A stretch of DNA of 64,000 nt from Peptoniphilus phoceensis (GTDB lineage Bacteria > Bacillota > Clostridia > Tissierellales > Peptoniphilaceae). This document shows, one piece after another, positions 43,699 through 52,601 of the stretch. The DNA lies in assembly GCF_001517665.2 (NCBI RefSeq), contig NZ_LN999809.1, positions 546,501 through 610,500 of the forward strand, in the 5' to 3' direction. The notes below the pieces were generated by a model. It was not told the origin of the DNA. It saw only the letters and a list, made by a program, of their open reading frames with translations, and did not search any database. Positions within the stretch are counted from its first letter, which is position 1, and each line of letters opens with the position of its first letter. Made by a program: the position numbers and the translations under genes.

Positions 43699-44711
43699 TA
43701 TTTACTCCCATTTTTTGATTTTTTTGCTTCTATAACTTTATTTGCCTTTTCATTTGTCTTTTCATATTTTTCATAAGCATCAATAATTCTTTGAACTAGA
43801 GCATGACGAACAATATCATTTTTATTTAAGTAAGTTATGCCAATACCCTTAACTCCCGCTAAAATTTTTAGGACAGTTTTTAAACCTGATTGCTTTCCAC
43901 TAGGTAGGTCAATTTGTGTAACATCACCTGTCACAATTGCCTTAGAACCATATCCAAGTCTTGTTAAAAACATCTTCATCTGTTCATTTGTTGTATTTTG
44001 AGCTTCATCCAAAATTACAAAGGCTGAATCTAAAGTTCTACCTCTCATATAAGCAAGAGGTGCAACTTCTATAAGTCCCTTTTCAAATAAGTTATTATAA
44101 GTATCATGTCCTAATATCTCAAAGAGGGCATCGTAAAGCGGTCTCAAATAAGGATCTACTTTATTTTGCAAGTCTCCTGGCAAAAATCCAAGATTTTCTC
44201 CAGCTTCAACAGCAGGTCTTGTTAAAATTATTCTGTTTACTTCTTTAGCCTTAAAAGCACGAACCGCTGCAGCCATGGCAAGATAAGTCTTTCCAGTCCC
44301 TGCAGGTCCAATTCCAAACACAATATCATTATTGTTAATATTATCTATATATCTTTTTTGACCTAAAGTTTTTGCCCTAATTGGTTTCCCCATAGATGTG
44401 TAAACCAAAGTATCCTTTAGTAGTTCTGAAACTGGTCTCTTCTCATTATTTTTTATAAGAGAAATAGCATAACGAACATCAGATAAACTTAAGCTATTTT
44501 GTTTTTTTGCAGTTTCAATTAAATTATTTAAAAGAAGATATCCATCCTCAACTACATCTTCTTCTCCACTTACTATAATTTTATTATCCCTTGATTTAAC
44601 ACTTAGTCCCAGCTCTTTTTCTACAAGAGAAATATTTTCATCAAGCTTTCCAAAAACAATAGACATTAAATTTATATCATTAATTTCAATGGATTTTTCC
44701 ATTTTTGCCAA
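43698..44711 (-). CDS. phoH: PhoH-like ATPase
   Basis: A 337-residue PhoH-family protein (PhoH/YbeZ) with Walker A GPAGTGKTYLA, Walker B FVILDEAQN and the GDVTQIDLP sensor region; the first 100 residues are a small RNA-binding-like domain. It is thought to act in RNA metabolism with YbeY, its direct neighbour. The likely initiator is TTG at 44711, 7 nt from AAGGGGG; the ATG at 44702 is too far. It opens a 15-gene run, after a strong terminator. Confidence 0.93.
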   Translation of the reverse strand: MAKMEKSIEINDINLMSIVFGKLDENISLVEKELGLSVKSRDNKIIVSGEEDVVEDGYLLLNNLIETAKKQNSLSLSDVRYAISLIKNNEKRPVSELLKDTLVYTSMGKPIRAKTLGQKRYIDNINNNDIVFGIGPAGTGKTYLAMAAAVRAFKAKEVNRIILTRPAVEAGENLGFLPGDLQNKVDPYLRPLYDALFEILGHDTYNNLFEKGLIEVAPLAYMRGRTLDSAFVILDEAQNTTNEQMKMFLTRLGYGSKAIVTGDVTQIDLPSGKQSGLKTVLKILAGVKGIGITYLNKNDIVRHALVQRIIDAYEKYEKTNEKANKVIEAKKSKNGSK

Positions 44712-44747
44712 AAATATACCCCCTTAAACGCGAATATAATAATATCA

Positions 44748-44790
44748 TAAAAAGGCTTACTTTTCCATAGATTATGGAAAGCAAGCCTTG
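44748..44790 (-). terminator. Terminator separating the floA cluster from phoH
   Basis: On the minus strand GGCTTGCTTTCCAT pairs with ATGGAAAAGTAAGCC (one mismatch, one bulge) and is followed by TTTTTATG. It marks phoH as the start of a new transcription unit. Confidence 0.85.
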
Positions 44791-44792
44791 AT

Positions 44793-45449
44793 TTATCTAA
44801 GACTTAAAGGTTTATCAAAAATCTCTTTATATATTTGAATTTTAAGTAAATCATCTTCATCAAAATTTAAAATTTGTGAAAAATCATTTTCAGAATTATT
44901 GTCTTCATAACTAACATAATCTGATTCACATTCTTTGATAAATTCACTTTCAAAAATTTTATCAGACATTTTTTCAAGATTTCTTGAGCCCTCTAATACT
45001 TCCTTATTTTCATTAACTTTTGATGATTCAAGTTTATCCCTAGACAAAGACTTTTTTTCTAATAATTTTTCCTTTAATTCTCTTTGTGAAATGTTAATAT
45101 CCTTATTGATAAATATCTTATCTTTTTTATTATTATGCTTATATTTATTTACTTTATCTTTATAAGTGTCCCTAATTTTTTTATCTGAGGATTCCTTTTT
45201 AAGTTTATCTTTTTCTTTTTCTTCTTTGATTACTCTTTTTATTTCATCTATTAAACTTTCCTGATCTGAACTTCTATTTTCATAAATATTTTTAGAATTC
45301 CCAATTTTTTTCTCATTTTCATAAAAATCTTCTGTCATTTTACTTTTACCTCTTTTTAAAATAGTAAGTAAAACTTTAAAAACAATGACAAAGATTATAG
45401 CAGGCATGAGAGAAAAAATGGCAATTACAATACTAAAAATAGGTCCCAT
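44793..45449 (-). CDS. Uncharacterised membrane-anchored protein downstream of floA
   Basis: A 218-residue protein. Residues about 4-30 form one transmembrane segment (FSIVIAIFSLMPAIIFVIVF). The remainder is a highly charged Lys/Glu/Asp/Asn/Ser cytoplasmic tail, mostly helical or disordered, ending in a more conserved-looking LLKIQIYKEIFDKPLSLR. I recognise no family. It overlaps floA by one base and is the last gene of the nfeD-floA cluster, so a role with the flotillin membrane domain is plausible but unproven. In spore formers this place is held by yqfB-yqfC-yqfD. Confidence 0.75.
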   Translation of the reverse strand: MGPIFSIVIAIFSLMPAIIFVIVFKVLLTILKRGKSKMTEDFYENEKKIGNSKNIYENRSSDQESLIDEIKRVIKEEKEKDKLKKESSDKKIRDTYKDKVNKYKHNNKKDKIFINKDINISQRELKEKLLEKKSLSRDKLESSKVNENKEVLEGSRNLEKMSDKIFESEFIKECESDYVSYEDNNSENDFSQILNFDEDDLLKIQIYKEIFDKPLSLR

Positions 45450-46441
45450 TATTTATTTTCCTTTTTGTGATTTTTATCAGGTATTTTGGAAATAGAATTT
45501 CTCATGTCAGTATCAGAGTTTAAATTTTTCATTTTATAATAATCAAAGACTCCAAGATTTCCACTCTTTAAAGCTTCTGCCATAGCTATTGGAACTTGAG
45601 ATTCTGCTTCAACAACTTTTGCTCTCATGGCTTCAACTTCTGCCTTCATTTCTTGTTCACGAGCTAGTGCCATAGCACGTCTTTCACTAGCTTTAGCTTC
45701 AGATATTCTCTTATCAGCTTCTGCTTGATCAGTTTGAAGTCTTGCCCCAATATTTCTTGCAACATCAACATCTGCAATATCAATTGAAAGAATTTCATAA
45801 GCTGTACCAGAATCAAGACCCTTATCAAGAACCACTCTTGAAATAGAATCTGGGTTTTCTAAAACGGACTTATAGCTTTGAGATGAACCTACTGTAGTTA
45901 CTATTCCTTCACCAACTCTTGCAATTATAGTTTGTTCACCAGCACCACCAACGAGTCTTTCAATATTTGCCCTTACAGTTACCTTAGCTTTAACAATAAC
46001 TTCTATACCATCTTGAGCTACTGCTGAAATATTTGGTGTTTCAATTACCTTTGGATTTACAGAAACTTGAACAGCTTCAAGCACATCTCTACCTGCAAGA
46101 TCAATTGCTGCAGCTCTTTCAAATTGAAGTGGTATATTAGCTCTTTGCGCTGCAATTAGAGCATCTACTAGAGTATTTACATTACCACCTGCTAAATAGT
46201 GAGCTTCAAGACTAGAAATTTCTAAATCAAGTCCAGCCTTAGTCGCCTTGATGGCAGGTCTAACTATTCTTGATGGTTTTACTCTTCTTAATTTCATACC
46301 AATAAGTTCTGATATTTTTATTCTAACACCAGAGAAAAATGCTGTAACCCAAAGTCCAACTGGAACAAAGGATAAAAACATCGCCACTACAATAACTATT
46401 AAAGCTATTATAATAATACTCCCTAAAGGATAATAATTCAT
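45449..46441 (-). CDS. floA: Flotillin-like membrane scaffold protein FloA
   Basis: A 330-residue FloA/YqfA protein. An N-terminal hydrophobic hairpin (residues about 5-40) is followed by [15 protein letters not shown], the SPFH-like domain ([38 protein letters not shown]) and a coiled-coil EA-rich stretch ([20 protein letters not shown]). It organises functional membrane microdomains. It lies 8 bp after the nfeD gene, the usual pair. Confidence 0.95.
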   Translation of the reverse strand: MNYYPLGSIIIIALIVIVVAMFLSFVPVGLWVTAFFSGVRIKISELIGMKLRRVKPSRIVRPAIKATKAGLDLEISSLEAHYLAGGNVNTLVDALIAAQRANIPLQFERAAAIDLAGRDVLEAVQVSVNPKVIETPNISAVAQDGIEVIVKAKVTVRANIERLVGGAGEQTIIARVGEGIVTTVGSSQSYKSVLENPDSISRVVLDKGLDSGTAYEILSIDIADVDVARNIGARLQTDQAEADKRISEAKASERRAMALAREQEMKAEVEAMRAKVVEAESQVPIAMAEALKSGNLGVFDYYKMKNLNSDTDMRNSISKIPDKNHKKENK

Positions 46442-46449
46442 ATGTCCTC

Positions 46450-47172
46450 CTAATTTCTTTCGACGAAAATTCTCGCCCCGCTAATTCTTACTACAACAAC
46501 AGATTCATCTTTTCCAATGAACCCAACATCTGAAATTACTTCTATCTTTTTTTCACCTAATAAGGCGTAACCAGTTGGTCTAAGTGGAGTTTTTGTTAAT
46601 AAGACATCTCCAATTGAGACCTCTTCACTTTCAACACTAAGATATCCCTTGTCACTTGAACTTTCTTTAAAAAGTCTAAGTTTATTTATTGTATCGGACT
46701 TTATACCTCTTTTAAAAAGAGCAAATCCCAATATTATTGCAATGACAAGTGCCAGTGCTAATGAAAATAAAGCAAAATAAATATCACTCATGGATAAGAC
46801 TAAACCAACTGAGACTGCAATAATTCCACTTATACCAGCCACTCCAAAACCTGGTATCATAATTTCAAGTGCAAGTAGAAGCAATCCTATTACAAAAAGT
46901 GAAATTTCATAAAAGTTTGTATTTCCCATTTTTATATTTCCCCAGAAAAATACAAAAAAGGAAGCAATGGAAATAATACCAGAAAATCCAAAACCTGGAG
47001 TTAGAATTTCAAAAACGCCTGCTACTATTGCCACGATAAGTAATAACGTAAAAACATAATCATTAGAAAAAATATTTTCTATTGATGACATTCTCTCTCC
47101 TTGTGCATACACAAGATTACAAAAAATAAGTAAAAATGGCATACTATAAAATAAATTCTTAAATTTTTTCAA
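46450..47172 (-). CDS. NfeD-family membrane protein (YqeZ type)
   Basis: About 240 residues with a possible signal peptide (CNLVYAQG), about four membrane segments and a C-terminal OB-fold NfeD domain ([33 protein letters not shown]). It is the short form without the N-terminal ClpP-like protease. The TTG at 47172 is chosen because AAAGGAGG lies 3-4 nt upstream; the longer frame to 47208 lacks a site. NfeD proteins cooperate with flotillins, and floA follows. Confidence 0.88.
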   Translation of the reverse strand: MKKFKNLFYSMPFLLIFCNLVYAQGERMSSIENIFSNDYVFTLLLIVAIVAGVFEILTPGFGFSGIISIASFFVFFWGNIKMGNTNFYEISLFVIGLLLLALEIMIPGFGVAGISGIIAVSVGLVLSMSDIYFALFSLALALVIAIILGFALFKRGIKSDTINKLRLFKESSSDKGYLSVESEEVSIGDVLLTKTPLRPTGYALLGEKKIEVISDVGFIGKDESVVVVRISGARIFVERN

Positions 47173-47357
47173 GTTAACCTCCTTTGCACTTAGAATTATT
47201 TTACCCAATCCAAATTACGTATAATCTAAATTCTATTTAAGAAAAGTTTAAGATTTTTTAATCACACTTAAAATTTACATCTTTACATAAAAGTTCAAAA
47301 ATACAAATTCATTTAAAAATTCTAATTTAAGATTAAATTTTATAAAAAAATATAAAA

Positions 47358-47387
47358 ATAAAACCCGGGAAAAATCCCGAGTTTTAG
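47358..47387 (-). terminator. Terminator of rpsU-yqeY
   Basis: An 11-bp stem (AAAACCCGGGA against TCCCGAGTTTT, one mismatch) with a 4-nt loop; on the minus strand it ends in TTTTATTTTTAT. It overlaps the yqeY stop codon region at 47384. Confidence 0.85.
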
Positions 47388-47827
47388 CTTAATAAATCTT
47401 TAGCAATGGCATTAACTTGTTTGCCATCAGCTTTGCCCTTTATTAAAGGCATTACATTTTTCATTAATTTTCCAATATCCTTCATTGATGTTATATCATT
47501 TTCGTCAATTACTTTTTTTATAATTTCTTTTAATTCTTCATCTGATAATTGCTCAGGTAAGTAGTCAAGTAATATTTCGATTTCTTGATTTGTATGTTCA
47601 ACTAAATCTTCTCTATTACCTTTCTTAAACTCTTCAATTGACGATTTCTTTTCTTTTAGTTGCTTAGCAATGATATTTTCAATATCAGCATCATCAAGCT
47701 CAACTCGTTCATCTACTTCTTTTTGTTTAATAGCTGCACGAACCATGGTGATAACATCTTTTCGAAGTTTATCTTTATTTTTCATAGCACTCTTTAAGTC
47801 AGCCATGAGTCTCTCTTTTAGAGACAT
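47384..47827 (-). CDS. yqeY: GatB/YqeY domain protein
   Basis: About 147 residues: a YqeY protein related to the tRNA-binding C-terminal domain of GatB. The N-terminus MSLKERLMADLKSAMKNKDK, the EFKKGNREDLV region, and the C-terminal MGKLMKNVMPLIKGKADG-like end are typical. The ATG at 47827 has AGGGTG upstream; the longer frame to 47896 overlaps rpsU and is rejected. Function unknown, possibly tRNA related. It is cotranscribed with rpsU as in Bacillus. Confidence 0.92.
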   Translation of the reverse strand: MSLKERLMADLKSAMKNKDKLRKDVITMVRAAIKQKEVDERVELDDADIENIIAKQLKEKKSSIEEFKKGNREDLVEHTNQEIEILLDYLPEQLSDEELKEIIKKVIDENDITSMKDIGKLMKNVMPLIKGKADGKQVNAIAKDLLS

Positions 47828-47840
47828 AAGAACACCCTCT

Positions 47841-48020
47841 TTAATATCTGTGTTTTTTTCTGCGTGCCTCTTCGGATTTTTTCTTCCTTCTAACACTTGG
47901 TTTTTCGTAGTGTTCTCTTTTTCTTACTTCTTTAAGAACTCCACTTGTGGCACATTGTCTTTTGAATCTTTTAAGAGCATTGTCTAAAGATTCATTTTCA
48001 CCAACCCTGATTTCGGACAT
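47841..48020 (-). CDS. rpsU: 30S ribosomal protein S21
   Basis: A 59-residue very basic protein: [19 protein letters not shown] at the N-terminus and an Arg/Lys-rich tail [20 protein letters not shown]. Too short to be listed by simple ORF filters. AGGAGG at 48028-48033 precedes the ATG at 48020. A good promoter lies at 48072-48100. yqeY follows 13 bp later. Confidence 0.96.
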   Translation of the reverse strand: MSEIRVGENESLDNALKRFKRQCATSGVLKEVRKREHYEKPSVRRKKKSEEARRKKHRY

Positions 48021-48071
48021 TTTTTAACCTCCTCTCGTAGAAAAGAGTAGCCTTTCGGCCAATTTAGGTTT

Positions 48072-48100
48072 ATTATACTCTATAAATCGCAAAACTTCAA
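48072..48100 (-). promoter_or_regulatory. Promoter of rpsU-yqeY
   Basis: On the minus strand TTGAAG (48100-48095) and TATAAT (48077-48072) are 17 bp apart. The leader of about 45 nt contains a small GCC-GAAA-GGC hairpin (48050-48060) before the ribosome binding site. Confidence 0.75.
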
Positions 48101-48108
48101 TAATATTT

Positions 48109-48867
48109 TTATTTTTTAAGATTTTTGTTTTTATTTACAAAGTAAGTTATTGCCACAACAGAAACAGAAATAAAAATTTTTATTAAGATCATTGTCAAAA
48201 ATTGCCAAGAAAGAGGATCCAAAATTACATCTCCAAGAAGAGTATTTGTTATAACCCCAATTGAGGCTCCAAGAAGTGATGAAGTAATATATTTTATGTA
48301 ATTTGTCTTACATGCACCAAAGTAAAAACTCAAAATATCACAAGGAAACCAACCAATTAGTCTAATTACGAAACTTGCCAAAAATTCATTTCTTTCTTGC
48401 ATCTCAATGAGTTTTTCGATCTTAGGATATTTGTTTTTAAGATAAGTCATTTCTTCTGCACCAGACCATCTTCCTAGAACAAAGGGAATTGTAAGAGTTA
48501 TTGCCAATCCAATGTAGCTAATTACTAGTGCTTTTGCAGGTTTAAATAAAACACCACTAGCTATATATAGTGATGGTAGCGGAATTATAATAGTTAAACT
48601 TTTTACAGCAAATAATGCAAATAGGGATAAGATAGACTTTTTTTCATTGCCATTGGCATTTTCAATAATTGAATCTATTGTCACATTCCCAGTTCGAGTT
48701 AATAACAATACAAGTAAAATTGAAGCAAAGGAAACTAAAGCAACAACTTGAATTTTTTTAAATCTTTTTTTAACATTTACATCTGATTCATTTAAATTCC
48801 TATTTTCTTTCCCTAATTTATTTTCAATTTTTCTAATTTTTGATTTTATTTTTGGCACACATATCAA
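48109..48867 (-). CDS. TVP38/TMEM64 family membrane protein
   Basis: About 252 residues with five or six membrane segments of the DedA/VTT superfamily. The SNARE-associated domain has LPFVLGRWSGAEE-like TIPFVLGRWSGAEEMTYLK, RLIGWFPCDILSFYFGA and the GASIGVITNTLLGD segment. Family members are lipid scramblases or unknown transporters. The first 45 residues are a basic cytoplasmic extension. The start is uncertain: TTG at 48867 or GTG at 48858, both with weak sites. It follows the patatin-like gene directly. Confidence 0.82.
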   Translation of the reverse strand: MICVPKIKSKIRKIENKLGKENRNLNESDVNVKKRFKKIQVVALVSFASILLVLLLTRTGNVTIDSIIENANGNEKKSILSLFALFAVKSLTIIIPLPSLYIASGVLFKPAKALVISYIGLAITLTIPFVLGRWSGAEEMTYLKNKYPKIEKLIEMQERNEFLASFVIRLIGWFPCDILSFYFGACKTNYIKYITSSLLGASIGVITNTLLGDVILDPLSWQFLTMILIKIFISVSVVAITYFVNKNKNLKK

Positions 48868-48868
48868 C

Positions 48869-49720
48869 TCATTTTCTATTAATATTTTCTAAAGTTAAAA
48901 CTTTTCTTGCATCCTTTCTCCCCATTTCATATAATTTTTCCAATTGTTTATGATCTTGACTTAGAGTTTTTAAGTTCCCAATATCACTTGGTGCAACTAT
49001 AATTATCCTGTTTTCTTTTTCAAGTTTTAAGGCTTCTCTTAGACAAGTATTGTAAATCTCATGTCTTTTTGCAAAAGTTCTTGAAAGAACAGGATAATTT
49101 CTTCTTAGAATCCTGACAAACTTTTTGTCTTTTCTCTTCTCTCTAAAATAATCTTTCGGCCTAGTCAAAACTAGTATTACTTTGTCACATCCAGCTTCAA
49201 AAGCTCTTTTAAAAGGAATAGGATCACTTAATCCTCCATCAACATAGTCAACGCCCTTTATTTTATAGGGTTTGCACAATACTGGAACACAACAAGATGC
49301 TTTTATTGGGTCATAATTATCAATTACAAGATCATTTTTATTAAAATATTTCGGCTTTCCAGTTCTCGCATCTGTTGCAACAATTTCAAATTCCATTGGA
49401 TTTTCTTTTAAAGTCTTATAATCAAGGGGATACTCGCCATTAGAACTGCTTAAATCATAATAAATATAATCTAGGTCAATATAAGAACCAGTCCTCAAAA
49501 AATTTTTTAAACTCATATATTCTTTTCTAAAGGCATAATTATTATAAAACACAAAATTTCTTCTAGGCTGATTTGCAAGAAAGGATGCACCATTAGCAGC
49601 CCCTGCAGAAACTCCAATGAAATAATCTCCACTAATGCCTTCTTCCATTAAATAATCAAAAACTCCCGCCCCATAAATACCGCGAGTACCTCCACCTACA
49701 TCTACAAATCCTAATTTCAT
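48869..49720 (-). CDS. Patatin-like phospholipase family protein
   Basis: A 283-residue lipid acyl hydrolase of the bacterial patatin (YjjU-like) type. The Gly-rich oxyanion loop is DVGGGTRGIYGAGV, the nucleophile elbow is GVSAGAANG (Ser around residue 39) and the catalytic Asp is in DGGLSDPIP. No signal peptide or membrane segment, so it acts in the cytoplasm. It pairs with the TVP38 membrane gene 1 bp downstream; both touch lipids, but a shared pathway is only inference. Confidence 0.9.
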   Translation of the reverse strand: MKLGFVDVGGGTRGIYGAGVFDYLMEEGISGDYFIGVSAGAANGASFLANQPRRNFVFYNNYAFRKEYMSLKNFLRTGSYIDLDYIYYDLSSSNGEYPLDYKTLKENPMEFEIVATDARTGKPKYFNKNDLVIDNYDPIKASCCVPVLCKPYKIKGVDYVDGGLSDPIPFKRAFEAGCDKVILVLTRPKDYFREKRKDKKFVRILRRNYPVLSRTFAKRHEIYNTCLREALKLEKENRIIIVAPSDIGNLKTLSQDHKQLEKLYEMGRKDARKVLTLENINRK

Positions 49721-49844
49721 AAATCATCTTCCTTCTTTAAATAAGAAAATTATCTTTATATTAATTATATATAATATTTTAAACTTTTAACATAGACAAT
49801 ATTGTAAAAGTGTGTAAAATACATTTTTATTTAAAATTTTTCAT

Positions 49845-49877
49845 AAAAAAATGCCAGGACATAAATCCTAGCATTAA
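49845..49877 (-). terminator. Terminator after the HIT-family gene
   Basis: A 10-bp stem AATGCCAGGA/TCCTAGCATT (one mismatch) with T-runs on both sides; on the minus strand it is followed by seven T. Confidence 0.82.
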
Positions 49878-49888
49878 AAAAAATTTTA

Positions 49889-50227
49889 TCAACCTGGTGG
49901 CCAATTTAAACTTCTTCCTCCAAGTACATGGAAATGTAAGTGATCAACACTTTGACCGCCGTCTTCTTTGCAATTATTTACTATTCTGTATCCTTTAGTT
50001 AGACCTTCTTCAGCACAAAGCTTCTTTGCCACTAGAAACACATGTCCAATTAAGTCCTTGTGTTTTTCTTCAAGGTCATCTGCTGATTGAATATGCTCCT
50101 TTGGCACAATTAAAAAATGAGTTGGAGCTTGTGGGTCTATATCTCTAAAAGCATACACAAGTTCATCTTCATAAAGTTTTTCTGAAGGAATTTCTCCCTT
50201 AATAATTTTACAAAATAAACAGTCCAT
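49889..50227 (-). CDS. HIT-family nucleotide-binding protein
   Basis: A 112-residue HINT-type histidine triad protein, probably hydrolysing purine nucleoside phosphoramidates. It starts CLFCKIIKGEIPSEK, has QSADDLEEKH and ends with the triad DHLHFHVLGG. The ATG at 50227 is preferred over a GTG at 50230; AAAGGAGG at the end of DUF1284 is its binding site. It ends a mtaB, DUF1284, hit run. Confidence 0.93.
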   Translation of the reverse strand: MDCLFCKIIKGEIPSEKLYEDELVYAFRDIDPQAPTHFLIVPKEHIQSADDLEEKHKDLIGHVFLVAKKLCAEEGLTKGYRIVNNCKEDGGQSVDHLHFHVLGGRSLNWPPG

Positions 50228-50229
50228 CA

Positions 50230-50613
50230 CTACCTCCTTTTGGCTTCAATTTCTTTGCAAAGATCATTCCACTGACAATCCTTGCATATTTCTTCTCGCC
50301 TATCTTTTGAGAATATTATATCACAGCAAGCCTTATTAATGTCCTGCCAAGAATAAATTTCATCTTTTGAAAGTCCTAAAATTTTTAGTAGTTTCATATC
50401 ATAAGATTTAACTTTTTTATCACTCTTACATTTATCTCCAAGATTTTCTGGACAAGCCTTGCAAATATCATCTAAATCTACAAGTAACTTAACTTTTGGA
50501 TTATTATTTAATTCTCTTATAATATTTGTCATATTTTTTGAAAAATCATCACTATATCCCTCTCCTACAAAATTTCTTGTACAGAGAAGATGATGAGCTC
50601 TTATTTTTAACAC
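50230..50613 (-). CDS. DUF1284 protein, Cys-rich
   Basis: A 127-residue DUF1284 protein. It begins with the conserved KIRAHHLLCTRNFVGEGYS and has a series of cysteines (CKACPENLGDKC, then KACCDIIF, and CKDCQWNDLC), suggesting iron-sulphur or zinc binding. It joins mtaB with no gap and overlaps the HIT gene. The function is not established. Confidence 0.85.
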   Translation of the reverse strand: MLKIRAHHLLCTRNFVGEGYSDDFSKNMTNIIRELNNNPKVKLLVDLDDICKACPENLGDKCKSDKKVKSYDMKLLKILGLSKDEIYSWQDINKACCDIIFSKDRREEICKDCQWNDLCKEIEAKRR

Positions 50614-51912
50614 TTAATCACCAATAATTTCACAATTTGCAATTTCGCCAGTATCCAAAATTTTAACTTTTTTTATCTTATTTGTAAGATCAAGCTTACT
50701 TTTAACTTTAACTCTAATATAATTTGTTGTATAACCGTAATAAACACCATTGTGTTCTTCTTCGAATAAAACAGATTGTGGAGCTTTCATATTTTCTTTT
50801 TCAAAAATTTCTTGATACTCTTCTCCAAGAGAAATTAATTTTTCAGATCTTTCTTTTTTAATATTTCCATCAATTTGGTTTTTCATAACAGCTGCCTTGG
50901 TATTTTTTCTCTTAGAGTATTTAAAGACATGTATTCTTGAAAATCCCACTTCTCTTACTATATTCATGGAATCTTCGAAATCATCTTCAGTTTCTCCTGG
51001 GAATCCTACAATAATATCTGTTGTAAGTCCAGCGTGAGGCATGTATTTTCTAATAATATTTGCTTTTTCAATATATTCTTCACGAGTATAGCGTCTATTC
51101 ATTGCTTCTAAAATATTATTAGAACCACTTTGAAGTGATAAATGGAAATGATCACATAATTTTCCAGTATTTACTGCCCTCTTCATAAATTCATCTGAAA
51201 TAATTATTGGTTCAACTGAAGAAAGTCTAATTCTCTCTATGCCATCAACCTCTGCAATAGCTTCTATAAGATCAATTAATCTCATATCCCCCATGTCCAT
51301 TCCAAAAGAACCAATGTGAATACCAGTTAAGACAATTTCCTTAAATCCTCTTTCTGCAAGAGTTTTTGCTTCTCTCACTGAATCCTCAATTGTCCTAGAT
51401 CTAATTGGTCCTCTTGCAAAGGGGATAATACAATATGTGCAAAATCTATTACAGCCATCTTGAACCTTCATATAAGCACGAGTCCTATTATTGCTATCAA
51501 AATTTGTTGTATTCGCAAACTCTCTAACATTTTTTAAGTCTTTTACAATGTTAATTTTTTCGTGAGAATCTTTAGCTTCTTCAATTAAATCAACTATTTT
51601 ATTTCTCTCAGTTGTCCCTATTACAACATCTACTCCATCAATATTTTTAACTTCATCAGGACTAACTTGTGAGTAGCAACCCACAACTGCAACAACAGAA
51701 TTTGGGTTTTTCTTTTTTGACTTTCTTATAAATTGTCTAGACTTTCTGTCAGACAAATTTGTAACTGTGCATGTGTTTACAATATATACATCGCTAAATT
51801 CATCGTTTTCTACTTGTCTATATCCTCTACCTTCAAAAATTTCACTCATGGCTTCTGATTCATATTGATTAACCTTACAACCGAGAGTTAAAATTGAAAA
51901 AGTTTTTTCCAT
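50614..51912 (-). CDS. mtaB: tRNA t6A37 methylthiotransferase MtaB
   Basis: A 432-residue radical-SAM enzyme that converts t6A37 to ms2t6A37 in tRNA. The N-terminal UPF0004 domain (TLGCKVNQYESEAM, CTVTNLSDRKSRQ and VGCYSQ) holds one 4Fe-4S cluster; the radical SAM motif is CNRFCTYCIIPFARG; a TRAM domain closes the protein. The VNQYE and NLSD sequences distinguish MtaB from MiaB and RimO. It overlaps rsmE by one base, as in Bacillus yqeV-yqeU. Confidence 0.95.
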   Translation of the reverse strand: MEKTFSILTLGCKVNQYESEAMSEIFEGRGYRQVENDEFSDVYIVNTCTVTNLSDRKSRQFIRKSKKKNPNSVVAVVGCYSQVSPDEVKNIDGVDVVIGTTERNKIVDLIEEAKDSHEKINIVKDLKNVREFANTTNFDSNNRTRAYMKVQDGCNRFCTYCIIPFARGPIRSRTIEDSVREAKTLAERGFKEIVLTGIHIGSFGMDMGDMRLIDLIEAIAEVDGIERIRLSSVEPIIISDEFMKRAVNTGKLCDHFHLSLQSGSNNILEAMNRRYTREEYIEKANIIRKYMPHAGLTTDIIVGFPGETEDDFEDSMNIVREVGFSRIHVFKYSKRKNTKAAVMKNQIDGNIKKERSEKLISLGEEYQEIFEKENMKAPQSVLFEEEHNGVYYGYTTNYIRVKVKSKLDLTNKIKKVKILDTGEIANCEIIGD

Positions 51913-52601
51913 TACTCACACTCCTTTGCATGAATTATATAAAAAGAAGCACTTATAGCTGCTGTTTCAGCACGAAGAATTCTCCTACCTAGACCAACTT
52001 TTTTTGCTCCCTTTAAAATTTCAAGTTCTCTATCAGAAATTCCGCCCTCTGGTCCGATTATAAGTCCAATATTTTTACCTAAAGTTTTGGTAATTTCTCC
52101 TAGTTGAATTTTATTTTCATCTTCATAACACAAGACCAAATCACCATGAAAACTTAAAATATCCTCGGTCTTTATAATATCGTGAACTATAGGAATAATA
52201 TCTCTTTTTGATTGCTTTGCCGCAGACTCAACAATTTTTTGGTATCTTTCCTTTTTCTTCTCTTTTTTCTTTGATATATCAGAAATCGTCCTATCCATTA
52301 AGACAGGGTAAAAGTCACTAACTCCAATTTCTGTTGCATGTCTTATAACATCTTCTGATTTGTTGTTTTTTAAAACACCAAAAAATAGAGAAAGTCTTAT
52401 CTTGGACTCATTACTTTCTTCCACTTTTCCTAAATTTTTGATTTTTCCATCATAATAAGCAAAGGAAAAAATACCATCATCAAAAACCACTTGAAACTCT
52501 TCTCCATCATTTATCCTAATTACATTTTTTAAATGGTGAAGAGTTTCTTCTTTTAAATTTGTATTTCCTTCAAAATTTCTTTCTTCAAAAAATCTATACA
52601 T
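51912..52601 (-). CDS. rsmE: 16S rRNA (uracil(1498)-N(3))-methyltransferase RsmE
   Basis: A 229-residue SPOUT-class methyltransferase. The N-terminal PUA-like domain starts MYRFFEERNF and the C-terminal knot includes IGLIIGPEGGISDREL and LGRRILRAETAAI. It overlaps prmA by 8 bp and mtaB by one base. Confidence 0.95.
   Translation of the reverse strand: MYRFFEERNFEGNTNLKEETLHHLKNVIRINDGEEFQVVFDDGIFSFAYYDGKIKNLGKVEESNESKIRLSLFFGVLKNNKSEDVIRHATEIGVSDFYPVLMDRTISDISKKKEKKKERYQKIVESAAKQSKRDIIPIVHDIIKTEDILSFHGDLVLCYEDENKIQLGEITKTLGKNIGLIIGPEGGISDRELEILKGAKKVGLGRRILRAETAAISASFYIIHAKECE

Noticed and set aside
47828-47896. N-terminal extension of yqeY
   Set aside because: It overlaps the rpsU reading frame, and ATG at 47827 has a proper binding site and matches the family's start.
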